This document shows, piece by piece, positions 35,476 through 43,883 of a stretch of 47,734 nt of DNA. This DNA comes from Pirellulales bacterium (GTDB lineage Bacteria; Planctomycetota; Planctomycetia; Pirellulales; JAICIG01). Where the stretch lies: NCBI GenBank assembly GCA_035533075.1, contig DATLUO010000212.1:1-47734 (forward strand), written 5' to 3'. A program made the translations under genes and the position numbers. The notes below the pieces were generated by a model. That model did no database searches and was not told the DNA's origin. It saw only the letters and a program-made list of their open reading frames with translations. The first letter of the stretch is position 1; each line of letters starts with the position of its first letter.

Positions 35476-37089
35476 TTAAACTTGGAACACGCCCAGCTTG
35501 AAAGGCTCTAACTCCGCGTGGCGCGTGGCGATCTCCAGCGCGAAGATCAACTCCTCGCGCGTGCGGGCAGGGTCGATGATCTTGTCGACCCAGCCGCGGG
35601 CCGCCGCGTAACGCGGGTCCATCTGCCGGTCGTAACTTTCCTTGACCTCGGTCTTCAGACGGGCCAGCTTTTCGGGATCGACCTCCTCGCCTTGCCGCTG
35701 GAGACTCTTGATCGTGATGTCGAGCAAGGTCGACGTGGCTTGCTCGCCGCCCATCACCGCGCAGCGCGCCGTCGGCCAGGCGAAGAGGAAACGCGGGTCG
35801 AAGGCCTTGCCGCACAAGGCGTAGTTGCCCGCCCCGTACGATCCGCCCACGATCAGCGTGATTTTCGGCACGCGGCTGTTGCTGATGGCGTTGACCAGCT
35901 TGGCGCCCGCCTTGATGATTCCCTCGCGCTCGCTGTCGCGGCCGACCATGAAACCGTTCACGTCCTGGAAGAACAGAATCGGCAGCCAGTCCTGGTTGCA
36001 ATTCATCACAAACCGGGCAGCCTTCTCGGCGCTGTCGACGTAGATCACGCCGCCGAACTGCACCGGCCCACTCGCTGGCCGTACCTGGTGATGCTGATTG
36101 GCCACAATGCCCACCGGAAAGCCTCCCAGGCGGGCCGTGCCGCACACCAGCGATTGGCCATACTCGGCTTTGTATTCGTCGAACGTATCCGCATCGACGA
36201 TGCACCGCAGCAGCTCGCGAACTTCATAGTCGCGCCGCGGATTGCCGCTGACGATCGTATCGAGGTCTGCCGGCGGCCGGGCAGGTTCCGCGGATGCCAG
36301 CCGCGTGAAAGGCGGCCCCGGCTGCGGCGGACCGGCCGCCACGGCGGACACCAGCCGCCGCAGCCGCGCCAGGCACGACTCGTCGTCGGCATCGCGGTAG
36401 TCGATGGTGCCGCTGACTTGGGCGTGCATCTCGGCGCCGCCCAATTCCTCGCTCGACACGGTCTGGCCGATCGCGCTTTTGACCAAGGCCGGCCCCGCCA
36501 GATACAGCCCGGAGCCGTCGGTCATCAGCAGCTTGTCGCAGAGCACCGGCAGGTAGCCGCCGCCGGCCACGCAGTTGCCCATGATGGCGGCGATCTGGCC
36601 GATGCCCGCCGCCGAGAGCACCGCGTTGTTGCGGAAGATGCGGCCGAAATCGTCTTCGTCGGGGAACACGTCTTCTTGCAACGGCAAAAACACCCCTGCC
36701 GAATCGACCAGGTAGACGAGCGGCAGCCGGTTCTGAAAGGCGATCCGCTGGCAGCGCAGCACTTTCTTGGTGGTGGCCGGAAAGAAGGCACCGGCCTTCA
36801 CGGTGGCGTCGTTGGCGATGATCATTTGCCTTCGCCCGGCGACGGTGCCGATGCCGCAGACCACGCCGGCGGCCGGCGCTCCGCCCCACTCGGCATACAT
36901 TTCCCAGCCGGCCCATAGCCCGATCTCGAAGAAGGCCGTACCGGGATCGACGAGCCGCTCGATCCGTTCGCGGGCCGTGAGGCGGCCTTTGGCGTGTTGC
37001 CGCTGAATGGCCGCTTGGCCGCCTCCGACCGCGATTTCGGCTTCGAGCAACGAAAAACTTTGGACGATTTCGGCAAGCGTGGCGGGCAT
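35476..37089 (-). CDS. Acyl-CoA carboxylase carboxyltransferase (MCC-beta/PCC-beta type)
   Basis: 537 residues from ATG 37089; the frame stays open upstream but MPATLAEIVQSFSLLEAEIAV is the natural start. Two crotonase-like halves: N-terminal (about 30-260, HAKGRLTARERIERLVDPG, AGVVCGIGTVAGRRQMIIANDATVKAG, LPLVYLVDSAGVFLPLQEDVFP, GNCVAGGGYLPVLCD) and C-terminal (about 290-520, SLVCGTARLGGFPVGIVANQ, FQDVNGFMVGRDSEREGIIK, IVGGSYGAGNYALCGKAFDPRF). Sequence is nearest to methylcrotonyl/geranyl-type beta subunits. It moves carboxyl from biotin to an acyl-CoA; the biotin carboxylase subunit is not in the window. Confidence 0.88.
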   Translation of the reverse strand: MPATLAEIVQSFSLLEAEIAVGGGQAAIQRQHAKGRLTARERIERLVDPGTAFFEIGLWAGWEMYAEWGGAPAAGVVCGIGTVAGRRQMIIANDATVKAGAFFPATTKKVLRCQRIAFQNRLPLVYLVDSAGVFLPLQEDVFPDEDDFGRIFRNNAVLSAAGIGQIAAIMGNCVAGGGYLPVLCDKLLMTDGSGLYLAGPALVKSAIGQTVSSEELGGAEMHAQVSGTIDYRDADDESCLARLRRLVSAVAAGPPQPGPPFTRLASAEPARPPADLDTIVSGNPRRDYEVRELLRCIVDADTFDEYKAEYGQSLVCGTARLGGFPVGIVANQHHQVRPASGPVQFGGVIYVDSAEKAARFVMNCNQDWLPILFFQDVNGFMVGRDSEREGIIKAGAKLVNAISNSRVPKITLIVGGSYGAGNYALCGKAFDPRFLFAWPTARCAVMGGEQATSTLLDITIKSLQRQGEEVDPEKLARLKTEVKESYDRQMDPRYAAARGWVDKIIDPARTREELIFALEIATRHAELEPFKLGVFQV

Positions 37090-37267
37090 AAGGCGAACAA
37101 CCTGGTGTGTTGGCGAGCGAGCATCATAGCAGCCTTTGCCGCGAAGATGGAGAAGTGCGGCAAGCCGTGTCAGCCGCCGGCAAAAAATCCGTGCCGGTCC
37201 CGCGGTTAGGGCGAAGAATACAGAGACATCCACGAGCAGCCACCACTCAGACCGCCGGAGGAACGCT

Positions 37268-37672
37268 ATGCGAGCACGGGCACATGCAACGTGGATTTTG
37301 GCGATGGCCGCCTTCTGCTGCGGCCCAGCCCAAGCCGGTCCGCCGCCCTTCTTTGGTGCGAAGCCTGCGCACTCTGCCATCAAGTCGAGCCATTACTACC
37401 CATCGCCCAAATGGCCGGGCAAGGGATACGGCTGGGCCGGAAAGAGCGCCCGCAAGTGGAACGGCTACGGCCCGCTGGGAACCGGCGCCTATCGCGGGTA
37501 CGGATACGGGTTCAATGGTTATCCCTTTCCATATCGCGCCTATAAATTCGGCTACCCGCAGAACCTTTTGGGACCGGGCAACGTCGGCAACGGCTACATT
37601 GTTTACACCTACTTCGGCGAAGGCTACCCAGGCTGGAAGTATTGGCCGGGCCGTCTCGGGCAAAATTGGTGA
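37268..37672 (+). CDS. Secreted Gly/Tyr-rich protein, unknown function
   Basis: 134 residues from ATG 37268, with GGAGG five bases upstream. Signal peptide MRARAHATWILAMAAFCCGPAQA, then a Gly/Tyr/Pro-rich mature part (YGWAGKSARKWNGYGPLG, GYGYGFNGYPFPYRAYKFGY) without known domains. Such proteins are common in planctomycete cell surfaces. Divergent from the carboxyltransferase gene (178-bp gap). Confidence 0.68.
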   Translation: MRARAHATWILAMAAFCCGPAQAGPPPFFGAKPAHSAIKSSHYYPSPKWPGKGYGWAGKSARKWNGYGPLGTGAYRGYGYGFNGYPFPYRAYKFGYPQNLLGPGNVGNGYIVYTYFGEGYPGWKYWPGRLGQNW

Positions 37673-37825
37673 GGGAGAGGCGGAGCGACGGAGAGAGGGA
37701 GAGAGGGAGAGGAAACGAGCGCGACGTGGACGCCTCATTTCGTTCACTCCCTCCCTCCGTCTCTCCGTCACTCCCTCCCTCCGTCGCTCCCTCTCTCCGT
37801 CGCTCCCTCCCCCCGTCTCTTCCCC
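37672..37825. repeat. GAGGGAGAGG / CTCCCTCC simple-repeat inverted array
   Basis: 37672-37723 is nearly all purine (GAGGGAGAGGCGGAGCGACG and GAGAGGGAGAGAGGGAGAGG), and 37745-37825 nearly all pyrimidine (CTCCCTCCCTCCGTCTCTCC, repeated with CGTCACTCC variants). The two halves are inverted copies with about 20 bp between, so the region can form a long hairpin or a triplex/H-DNA. It may terminate the upstream gene; no gene. Confidence 0.75.
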
Positions 37826-37930
37826 TAGGCCGGGCGTTGAATTACAACCATGTCTGGCCGGCGGCGCATCGCGCCGCCCGGCACGCCCGTTTTTCCATCG
37901 CTCGCCCGACGAACTCCGGAGATCGACACC

Positions 37931-39478
37931 ATGCGCCCTCGTCTATTCTGGACGGTTGCCGCGACCGCCATCCTCGCCACCAGCCGGCTTCCAGCCGCCG
38001 ACGCCGACTCGAAACGGCCCAATATCGTCTTCATCTTCTCCGACGATCACGCCTACCAGGCCATCAGCGCCTATGGTCACAAGCTGAACCAGACGCCCAA
38101 CATCGACCGCATCGCCAACGAGGGAATGCGGTTCGACCGCTGCCTGGTGACCAATTCGATCTGCGGGCCGAGCCGGGCGGTGATTCTCACCGGAAAATAC
38201 TCGCACCTCAATGGCTTCTATAACAACACCAACAGCCGCTTCGACGGCTCGCAAACGACCTTCCCCAAGCTCTTGCACGGGGCCGGCTATCAGACGGCGA
38301 TGATCGGCAAGTGGCACCTGGTGAGCGACCCCACCGGATTCGATTATTGGGAGATCCTGCCCGGCCAAGGGCAGTATTACAACCCGCCGATGATTCGCAA
38401 CGGCCAGCGCGTCAAGCACGCCGGTTATACGACCGACATCATCACCGACCTGGCCCTCGATTGGCTGAAAGGCCGCGACAAAGACAAGCCCTTTCTGTTG
38501 ATGTGCCAGCATAAGGCGCCTCATCGCGAATGGGAGCCGAACACCAAGTACCTCGAAGAATACGACCGCGAGTATCCGGAGCCGGAGACGCTGTTCGACG
38601 ACTATTCCGGACGTGGCCTGGCCGAGAAAACCCAGGACATGACGATCGCCAAGACGATGAACGACAAAGACCTGAAATTCACCACGCCCGCGGCGCTGAC
38701 CGCCGAGCAGCGAAAGGCCTGGGACGCTTTTTACGCGCCGCGAAACGAGAAGTTCCGCCAGGCCAAGCTTGAGGGCCGCGACCTGGTGCGTTGGAAGTAT
38801 CAGCGCTACATGCACGACTACCTGGCCTGCATCGCCTCGGTCGACGAGAGCGTCGGCCGTGTGCTCGACTATCTGAAAGAGGCCGGCCTGGAGAAAAACA
38901 CGATCGTGGTTTATTCGGCGGACCAGGGTTTTTACCTGGGCGAGCACGGCTGGTTCGACAAGCGGTGGATCTTCGAAGAGTCGCTGCGCACGCCGCTGTT
39001 GGTGCGCTGGCCGGGCGTGGTCAAGCCCAAGAGCGTCAACGACGACCTTGTTTCGAACCTCGATTTCGGCGAGACGTTTTTGCAGGCCGCGGGCGTCGAT
39101 GCGCCGGCCGAAATGCAGGGCCGCAGCCTGGCGGGCATTTTGAAAGGCCAGACGCCCGACGACTGGCGCAAGAGCTTTTACTACCAATACTACGAATATC
39201 CCGGCCCGCACAACGTGCGGCGGCATTACGGCGTGGTGACCGACCGCTACAAGCTGGTTTACTTTTATGAGCCGGAGGTCAACTATTGGGAGCTGTTTGA
39301 CCGCAAGAGCGATCCGCACGAGCTGACGAGCGTCTACGGTAAGCCCGACCATGCGGCCGCGCAAAAGGAGCTCGAAGCCGAGGTGGGCCGACTGCGCGCG
39401 CAGCTCAAGCTGCCGGAACACGACCCGCCCGAAGCGGACATCAAGCGCAGACCGGCCGCCAAGCGCACGGGCACGTAG
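37931..39478 (+). CDS. Sulfatase (type I, formylglycine-dependent)
   Basis: 515 residues from ATG 37931 (an upstream in-frame start adds low-complexity residues). Signal peptide [25 protein letters not shown], then the alkaline-phosphatase fold: [12 protein letters not shown] (calcium Asp), CGPSR with Cys78 as the residue converted to formylglycine, [17 protein letters not shown], and [26 protein letters not shown] toward the C-terminus. Periplasmic or secreted removal of sulfate from carbohydrate or aryl sulfates. Anaerobic or aerobic maturase is not encoded in the window. Followed by a 26-bp perfect hairpin at 39571-39629. Confidence 0.9.
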   Translation: MRPRLFWTVAATAILATSRLPAADADSKRPNIVFIFSDDHAYQAISAYGHKLNQTPNIDRIANEGMRFDRCLVTNSICGPSRAVILTGKYSHLNGFYNNTNSRFDGSQTTFPKLLHGAGYQTAMIGKWHLVSDPTGFDYWEILPGQGQYYNPPMIRNGQRVKHAGYTTDIITDLALDWLKGRDKDKPFLLMCQHKAPHREWEPNTKYLEEYDREYPEPETLFDDYSGRGLAEKTQDMTIAKTMNDKDLKFTTPAALTAEQRKAWDAFYAPRNEKFRQAKLEGRDLVRWKYQRYMHDYLACIASVDESVGRVLDYLKEAGLEKNTIVVYSADQGFYLGEHGWFDKRWIFEESLRTPLLVRWPGVVKPKSVNDDLVSNLDFGETFLQAAGVDAPAEMQGRSLAGILKGQTPDDWRKSFYYQYYEYPGPHNVRRHYGVVTDRYKLVYFYEPEVNYWELFDRKSDPHELTSVYGKPDHAAAQKELEAEVGRLRAQLKLPEHDPPEADIKRRPAAKRTGT

Positions 39479-39570
39479 TGCTGTGTCAGTCGTTCCTTCA
39501 TCGATCGACCGCGAGGCAGCGGCGGTGGCTGGGGCAGAGCTTGGCCAGGACCGGCCCGGTTTGAGGACAC

Positions 39571-39629
39571 GCTCCGCGGCCAAGCGATGCCCCGGTGCGT
39601 CAAACCGGGGCATCGCTTGGCCGCGGAGC
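39571..39629. terminator. 26-bp perfect hairpin downstream of the sulfatase
   Basis: GCTCCGCGGCCAAGCGATGC begins the left arm (39571-39596); the right arm (39604-39629) is its exact complement; 7-bp loop. No T-run follows, so it is either a Rho-type or structural terminator or a dispersed GC-rich palindromic repeat. It separates the sulfatase from the toxin-antitoxin pair. Confidence 0.7.
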
Positions 39630-39674
39630 GCATTCTGAAGGTCGCGGTCGAGCAGCGTATGGACCACGCTTTCC

Positions 39675-39688
39675 AGACTTGTTAGTCT
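39675..39688. promoter_or_regulatory. Small palindrome before the antitoxin start, possible operator
   Basis: AGACT-TGTT-AGTCT lies 7 bases before ATG 39695. ParD-type antitoxins repress their own operon at palindromes in this position; no direct evidence here. Confidence 0.4.
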
Positions 39689-39694
39689 AACGGA

Positions 39695-39973
39695 ATGGCA
39701 TACGAACTTTCGCCCCAAACTGAGCAGTACCTCGCTGGCGTGGTGGCCGGCGGCCTCTATCCCTCGAAGGAAGCCGCGCTGGAAGCGGCCGTGGAAGCAC
39801 TGCGAGACAAAAGCGGGCCGCCGCCTTCGGTGCCCGAAGTACATTTGGAATTGGTCGAGGAGGCAATTGCATCCGTTCAGGCTGGGCGGCTACGCGAACT
39901 CACCGCGGCCGATTGGTCGCGGCTCCGACAGCATGCACATGACGTATCGGCGCGCGGAGCTGGTGGTCGCTGA
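39695..39973 (+). CDS. ParD-like antitoxin
   Basis: 92 residues. The N-terminal half (MAYELSPQTEQYLAGVVAGGLYPSKEAALEAAVEALRDK) is a ribbon-helix-helix of the ParD/CopG kind; the C-terminal half is a disordered toxin-binding tail. The stop shares one nucleotide with the next start (TGATG), a usual antitoxin-toxin arrangement. Confidence 0.72.
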   Translation: MAYELSPQTEQYLAGVVAGGLYPSKEAALEAAVEALRDKSGPPPSVPEVHLELVEEAIASVQAGRLRELTAADWSRLRQHAHDVSARGAGGR

Positions 39974-40263
39974 TGCGCCGCGTCCTTTACAGTGTCCAAG
40001 CGGAGCAGGATCTGCGGCAAATCGTCGAGCACATTGCGCTCGACGATCTGACTGCGGCGATAGACTGGCTCGACGCAACCGAGGCCTTGTTCGGTTTGCT
40101 CGCTACGCACCCGGCGCTTGGTCAACGGATGGAAACACCCCGATGGGGCGAAGTGCGGCAACATACCGCGGATAGCTACGTCATTTACTACCGCTTCGAC
40201 GACGACGGCTTGCAGGTCTTGCGCGTGCTACACGCTGCCCGCGAGCAAGATCCTTTGCTTTAA
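39973..40263 (+). CDS. RelE/ParE-family toxin
   Basis: 96 residues. ParE/RelE fold: RRVLYSVQAEQDLRQIVEHIA, ATEALFGLLATHPALGQRM, VRQHTADSYVIYYRFDDDGLQVLRVLHAAREQ. The YVIYYRFDDDGLQVLRVLH strand pattern and the final Arg-Glu are typical. ParE toxins block gyrase, RelE cut mRNA; the family cannot be split here. Directly followed by the hydrolase gene with no gap. Confidence 0.78.
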   Translation: MRRVLYSVQAEQDLRQIVEHIALDDLTAAIDWLDATEALFGLLATHPALGQRMETPRWGEVRQHTADSYVIYYRFDDDGLQVLRVLHAAREQDPLL

Positions 40264-40284
40264 ATGTGCTCCTACCCTGGACCA

Positions 40285-41631
40285 ATGTGCCGACTCGTCA
40301 TCATCTTCTTCATTGCCGCGCTGGCTGATCTTCCGGCCCTCTTTGCGGACGAACAACCAAGCGAGCCGCTGGAAGCGGCGAAGCTGCTTGTCGCGCGCAT
40401 GGCAGCGGGCCAGTTCGACAAGGCGATCGAAGCTTTCGAACCGACCATGAAACAGGTCATGCCAGAGGCGAAACTAAAGGACGTCTGGGACGGTCTGACC
40501 AGCCAGTACGGCCCACTGCTGCGGGCGACTGAAACCCGAGCGACGAAGGCAAAACAATACGAATTGGTTTTCGTGACCTGCGAGTTTCGCCGGGGAAAGC
40601 TCGCAGCCAAAGTTGTCTTCACCGCCGACAACAAGATCACCGGACTGTTCTTCGTACCATCAGGCACATATAAGCCGCCCCCTTATGCCGACCCCTCAAA
40701 ATTCGAGGAACAGGAACTTCCAGTTGGCCACGGGCTTTGGAGTGTCCCCGGCACGCTTTCGCTTCCCAAAGGTGATGGGCCTTTCCCGGCGGTGGTTCTT
40801 GTGCATGGTTCCGGTCCCCAGGATCGAGACGAAACCATCGGCCCGAACAAACCGTTCCGCGACCTTGCTCACGGTCTAGCACCCCAAGGAATCGCCGTTC
40901 TGCGTTATGAGAAGCGCACCAAGGAGCACCCGACCTTGATGGCGTTGTCCGCAAACACGATCACGGTCAAGGAAGAGACGATTGACGATGCCCTGGCCGC
41001 CGTCGAGGCTTTGTCGTCCGAGAAGAAGATCGACACGAGCAGGATCTTCGTGTTGGGGCACAGCCTCGGAGGGTCGGTCCTGCCCCGAATCGGACAGGGC
41101 AATCCTTCCGTTGCGGGCTTCATCAGCCTCGCAGGCTCGACACGGCCATTGGAGGAGATTGTGCTGGAACAAGTCCGCTACGTTCTGTCATTGAATGGAA
41201 CGTTGACCGACGAAGACCAGAAGAAGCTCGATGACCTGGAACGGCAAGTCGCCAACGTCAAATCGCCAACCCTATCCGAGAAAACGCCGAGCAGCGAATT
41301 GCCGCTGGGGATTCCGGCGAGCTATTGGCTCGATTTGCGAAAATACGACCCCGCCACAGCGGCCACCGAATTGATGAAACCCATGCTGTTCTTGCAGGGC
41401 GAGCGGGATTATCAGGTGACCATGGAGGATTTTACCGGTTGGAAGAAAGCGCTCGCACAACGAAAGGACGTGGCGTTCATTTCGTATCCCAGGCTCAACC
41501 ACCTGTTCATCGAAGGCGAAGGGAAGAGCACACCGGCCGAATACTCGACTCCCGGCAACGTGGCGAAGGTAGTCATCGACGACGTTGCCAAATGGATCGA
41601 AGCTTTCGCGGCACGGGCAACGGACCGCTGA
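40285..41631 (+). CDS. Exported alpha/beta hydrolase with N-terminal DUF3887-like domain
   Basis: 448 residues from ATG 40285; an ATG at 40264 lies right after the toxin stop and is a possible alternative. Signal peptide MCRLVIIFFIAALADLPALFA. DUF3887-like region (about 25-120, AKLLVARMAAGQFDKAIEAF), then an alpha/beta hydrolase: oxyanion loop VHGSGPQDRDET, nucleophile Ser260 in GHSLGGS, Asp in GERDYQV and His in LNHLFIEG. Likely an esterase; close to the widespread family annotated 'alpha/beta fold hydrolase with DUF3887'. Confidence 0.82.
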   Translation: MCRLVIIFFIAALADLPALFADEQPSEPLEAAKLLVARMAAGQFDKAIEAFEPTMKQVMPEAKLKDVWDGLTSQYGPLLRATETRATKAKQYELVFVTCEFRRGKLAAKVVFTADNKITGLFFVPSGTYKPPPYADPSKFEEQELPVGHGLWSVPGTLSLPKGDGPFPAVVLVHGSGPQDRDETIGPNKPFRDLAHGLAPQGIAVLRYEKRTKEHPTLMALSANTITVKEETIDDALAAVEALSSEKKIDTSRIFVLGHSLGGSVLPRIGQGNPSVAGFISLAGSTRPLEEIVLEQVRYVLSLNGTLTDEDQKKLDDLERQVANVKSPTLSEKTPSSELPLGIPASYWLDLRKYDPATAATELMKPMLFLQGERDYQVTMEDFTGWKKALAQRKDVAFISYPRLNHLFIEGEGKSTPAEYSTPGNVAKVVIDDVAKWIEAFAARATDR

Positions 41632-41709
41632 CAACAGAGTGACCTGGCTGGACCGCGGCCCTGACCGAGGTAAACTGAAATCAACAGCCTTAACAAGAGG
41701 TGCCGTTCG

Positions 41710-41775
41710 ATGACCGAAGCGAACTTCAAAAAGAGCCTGCTGGCGACATCCGGCCGCTGGAGCAGATCGAGATAA
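41710..41775 (+). pseudogene. Start of a gene truncated by a rearrangement
   Basis: ATG 41710, with AGAGGTG well placed before it, opens MTEANFKKSLLATSG then stops within 22 codons. The sequence from about 41739 belongs to a Gfo/Idh/MocA fragment on the other strand. The ribosome site suggests a real former gene start whose body was lost. Confidence 0.35.
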
Positions 41776-42050
41776 TTCTCGAAGATTCGCGGCGTGCTGC
41801 CGAAGCTGGCCCGCGCTTGCTCGCGCACGTTCCGGTCGACGTCGGCAATGGCCACCACGTCGCCGTACAGTCGGGCCTTGTCGGCAATGACCGACCCTTG
41901 ATATCGCATGCCGACGGCGCCGATACCGAGGCGTTCGACTTTATGCCGCGGCTTTTGCTCAGCGGCGGCCGCTTGCGGAACGACTGCCACGCCTGCCGCC
42001 AATGCGGAGGTGGCAAGAAACGGCCGGCGACCAACTGAACTGGTTGGCAT
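41739..42050 (-). pseudogene. 5' fragment of a Gfo/Idh/MocA-family oxidoreductase
   Basis: From ATG 42050 the frame encodes a Tat-like export signal (SSVGRRPFLATSALAAGVAV), then the start of a Rossmann fold (RLGIGAVGMRYQGSVIADKA, GDVVAIADVDRNVREQA, IFENYLDLLQRPDV). Similarity stops at about residue 104, where the conserved DAVVIGTPDHWH-type segment should follow, and the frame becomes unrelated. A secreted sugar or inositol dehydrogenase-like gene has lost its 3' two thirds. Confidence 0.7.
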
Positions 42051-42067
42051 AATTGCCTCGTCGGCGC

Positions 42068-42295
42068 TCAGGGCGCCGCAGCGGCTGTGGACGGCCCGAT
42101 GCCTTCCAGGATGACTTGCTGGAGCGTAGACGGATCGCCGAAACGTTTGGCCGCGTCCAGGATCTCCAATCCAACCAACTGTCCTTGGGCGTCGTATTCC
42201 GCGCCGAGCCCATCGGCCAACTCCTGCGTTGTGACCGTCGTATCCCGAAAGGAGATGTTCAGGGCATCCACCTCCTGATCGTAGCTGATTCGCAT
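42068..42295 (-). CDS. DUF2283 protein
   Basis: 75 residues from ATG 42295 (an ATG nine codons upstream is possible). MRISYDQEVDALNISF, ELADGLGAEYDAQGQLVGLEILDAAKRFGD is the full DUF2283 pattern, seen in many bacteria, often near toxin-antitoxin genes. Function unknown. It lies just left of the transposon. Confidence 0.78.
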   Translation of the reverse strand: MRISYDQEVDALNISFRDTTVTTQELADGLGAEYDAQGQLVGLEILDAAKRFGDPSTLQQVILEGIGPSTAAAAP

Positions 42296-42380
42296 AGGAA
42301 CGTATCTCTGTGGGCGTTCCAAAAGGCTTTTGCATTTTCAGTGAATTCTACTCCGCCTGGCTCGTGAGCGACAGCCGGTC

Positions 42381-42388
42381 CAGCTTAG
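42381..42388. repeat. Target-site duplication, left copy
   Basis: CAGCTTAG, identical to 47592-47599, directly abuts the left end of the transposon. 8 bp fits the IS1 range. Confidence 0.88.
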
Positions 42389-42416
42389 GGTAGTGTCGTC
42401 ACAGTTAGTTGGGCGC
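42389..42416. repeat. Left terminal inverted repeat of the transposon
   Basis: 28 bp, exact inverted match to 47564-47591. Positions 42405-42407 also serve as the vsr stop codon. Confidence 0.93.
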
Positions 42417-42833
42417 TGACTGGCCACGCTCCTCGATGAGGCCGCGCAATCGTTCTTTCAGCTTATCGACTTGCGCCAATTCGCACTGCCAAACGACCAG
42501 CACCCGCCACCCGGCGGCTGCCAATTGCCGCTGATTTCGCCTGTCCCGCTTGCGGTTGGTGCGGAACTTTTCTAGCCAAAAAGCGGAGTTAGTCGCTGGC
42601 GTTGTCGCCAAGCGGCATCTTGGGTGCCTATGCCAGAAGCATCCATGAACGAATATCGCTAGCTTGAAGCGAGGGAGCACTAAATCGGGGCTACCTGGCA
42701 AATCCCGTCTGTGGAGACGGAATCGGTAGCCCATGCGGTGCAGAAGCCGGCGGAGGGCCAATTCGGGCTTCGTATCTTTGCCACGAACTCGACCCATCAG
42801 GGCCGATCGTTGAGCGCCGGTAAGCATGTCCAT
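42405..42833 (-). CDS. vsr: Very short patch repair endonuclease
   Basis: 142 residues from ATG 42833 (a second ATG two codons later). Vsr recognises T:G mismatches arising from deamination of 5-methylcytosine and nicks the T strand. MGRVRGKDTKPELALRRLLHRMGYRFRLHRRDLPGSPDLVLP contains the catalytic Asp in GSPDLV; FVHGCFWHRHPRC holds the zinc Cys/His cluster; the end (WRVLVVWQCELAQVDKLKERL) is canonical. It follows dcm by 15 bp, the classic partnership. The stop lies within the left terminal repeat, so the last residues (APN) are written by the transposon end. Confidence 0.93.
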   Translation of the reverse strand: MDMLTGAQRSALMGRVRGKDTKPELALRRLLHRMGYRFRLHRRDLPGSPDLVLPRFKLAIFVHGCFWHRHPRCRLATTPATNSAFWLEKFRTNRKRDRRNQRQLAAAGWRVLVVWQCELAQVDKLKERLRGLIEERGQSAPN

Positions 42834-42848
42834 CGATGAAACGGAGCC

Positions 42849-43883
42849 TCATTTAATCGCCTTCAGGCTCGCGATTAGGCTCGCAGCAACCCACTCCGCT
42901 AAGCGGACAGGTACGGCGTTGCCGATCAGCATGCCCATTGTGCTGAACTTCGGGACATGTCCTTCGGGCACGAAGCGATAGGAGCCTGGAAACGTCTGGA
43001 GAATTGCCGCTTCTCGCAACGTGATTGCGCGGTTCTGCTCAGGATGGCCGAATCGCCCGTTTCCGTAGCCAAAGCATTGCGTCGTGATTGTGGGTGACGG
43101 GGCATCCCATTCCATTCGCCCATAAACGCTCGGATAGGTCTCTCCCGTCCTTCGCCGATGACACTTGGCGATCAATGATCGATCCCAGTCCCGCCACGAA
43201 CCACCAGGCTTAGACGCCTTGATTCTTTTGAGGTTCAATGCACTAAGGCGGCATGCGGAATGCATCCTGTCTGAGTTATCATGCTGGCCGGCTTTCAGTT
43301 TCGGTAAATGGCAGATAGCCTTTCGGACGGTTGGTTTCGACCGCTCATCGATGAGAGGCGGGGGCAGCATCTTGATCGGCCCGAGGCGGGACGCAAGCAA
43401 GACCAGTCGTTTCCTTGTCTGCGGGATTTCGTAATCGGCACATTCGATAACGCCGTGCCATAGCTCGTATCCGGTAAGCGATGCAAGGAACGTCTCGAAA
43501 ACCGGATGATCTGCAAGCTGCGGAACGTTCTCCATCGTCACTAAATCCGGCGACGACTCATCAATGAGCCGAGAAAAATCGGCAACCAACTCCCATTTGG
43601 AATCGCTCGTAGATGGGCGATATTTTCTGCTGTACGTAGAAAACGATTGGCATGGAGCACACCCTGCCAACAATTTAACGGCATCGTCGGCCCAAAGAGA
43701 CCGGAGCGAGTGGCCGTCAAGGCTTTTAACGTCCTGCTCAATGAACTTCGACTTGTTGTTCGACTCGTAGGGGAAACGGCAGTTGGGATCGAGGTCGATG
43801 CCGGCAGCAACATCAACGCCGCCCCGAATCAGGCCGTGTGTCAGGCCGCCTACGCCGCAAAAAAGATCGATCCCCGAGATCAT
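42849..43883 (-). CDS. dcm: DNA (cytosine-5-)-methyltransferase
   Basis: 344 residues from ATG 43883, overlapping the HEPN gene stop (ATGA). All C5-methyltransferase motifs are in order: I (FCGVGG, 8-13), IV (PCQS with catalytic Cys78), VI (ENV, 118-120), VIII (QTRKR, 155-159), a variable target-recognition region (about 185-270), IX (REAAILQTFPGSY) and X (GNAVPVRLAEWVAASL). Target sequence unknown. No restriction endonuclease gene accompanies it; instead it sits in one operon with DUF262, HEPN and vsr. Confidence 0.93.
   Translation of the reverse strand: MISGIDLFCGVGGLTHGLIRGGVDVAAGIDLDPNCRFPYESNNKSKFIEQDVKSLDGHSLRSLWADDAVKLLAGCAPCQSFSTYSRKYRPSTSDSKWELVADFSRLIDESSPDLVTMENVPQLADHPVFETFLASLTGYELWHGVIECADYEIPQTRKRLVLLASRLGPIKMLPPPLIDERSKPTVRKAICHLPKLKAGQHDNSDRMHSACRLSALNLKRIKASKPGGSWRDWDRSLIAKCHRRRTGETYPSVYGRMEWDAPSPTITTQCFGYGNGRFGHPEQNRAITLREAAILQTFPGSYRFVPEGHVPKFSTMGMLIGNAVPVRLAEWVAASLIASLKAIK

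Noticed and set aside
37943-39844. Minus-strand open frame of 633 codons
   Set aside because: Complement of the sulfatase gene; shadow frame.
39695-40263. ParDE pair as part of the transposon
   Set aside because: It lies 2 kb outside the left terminal repeat and target duplication.
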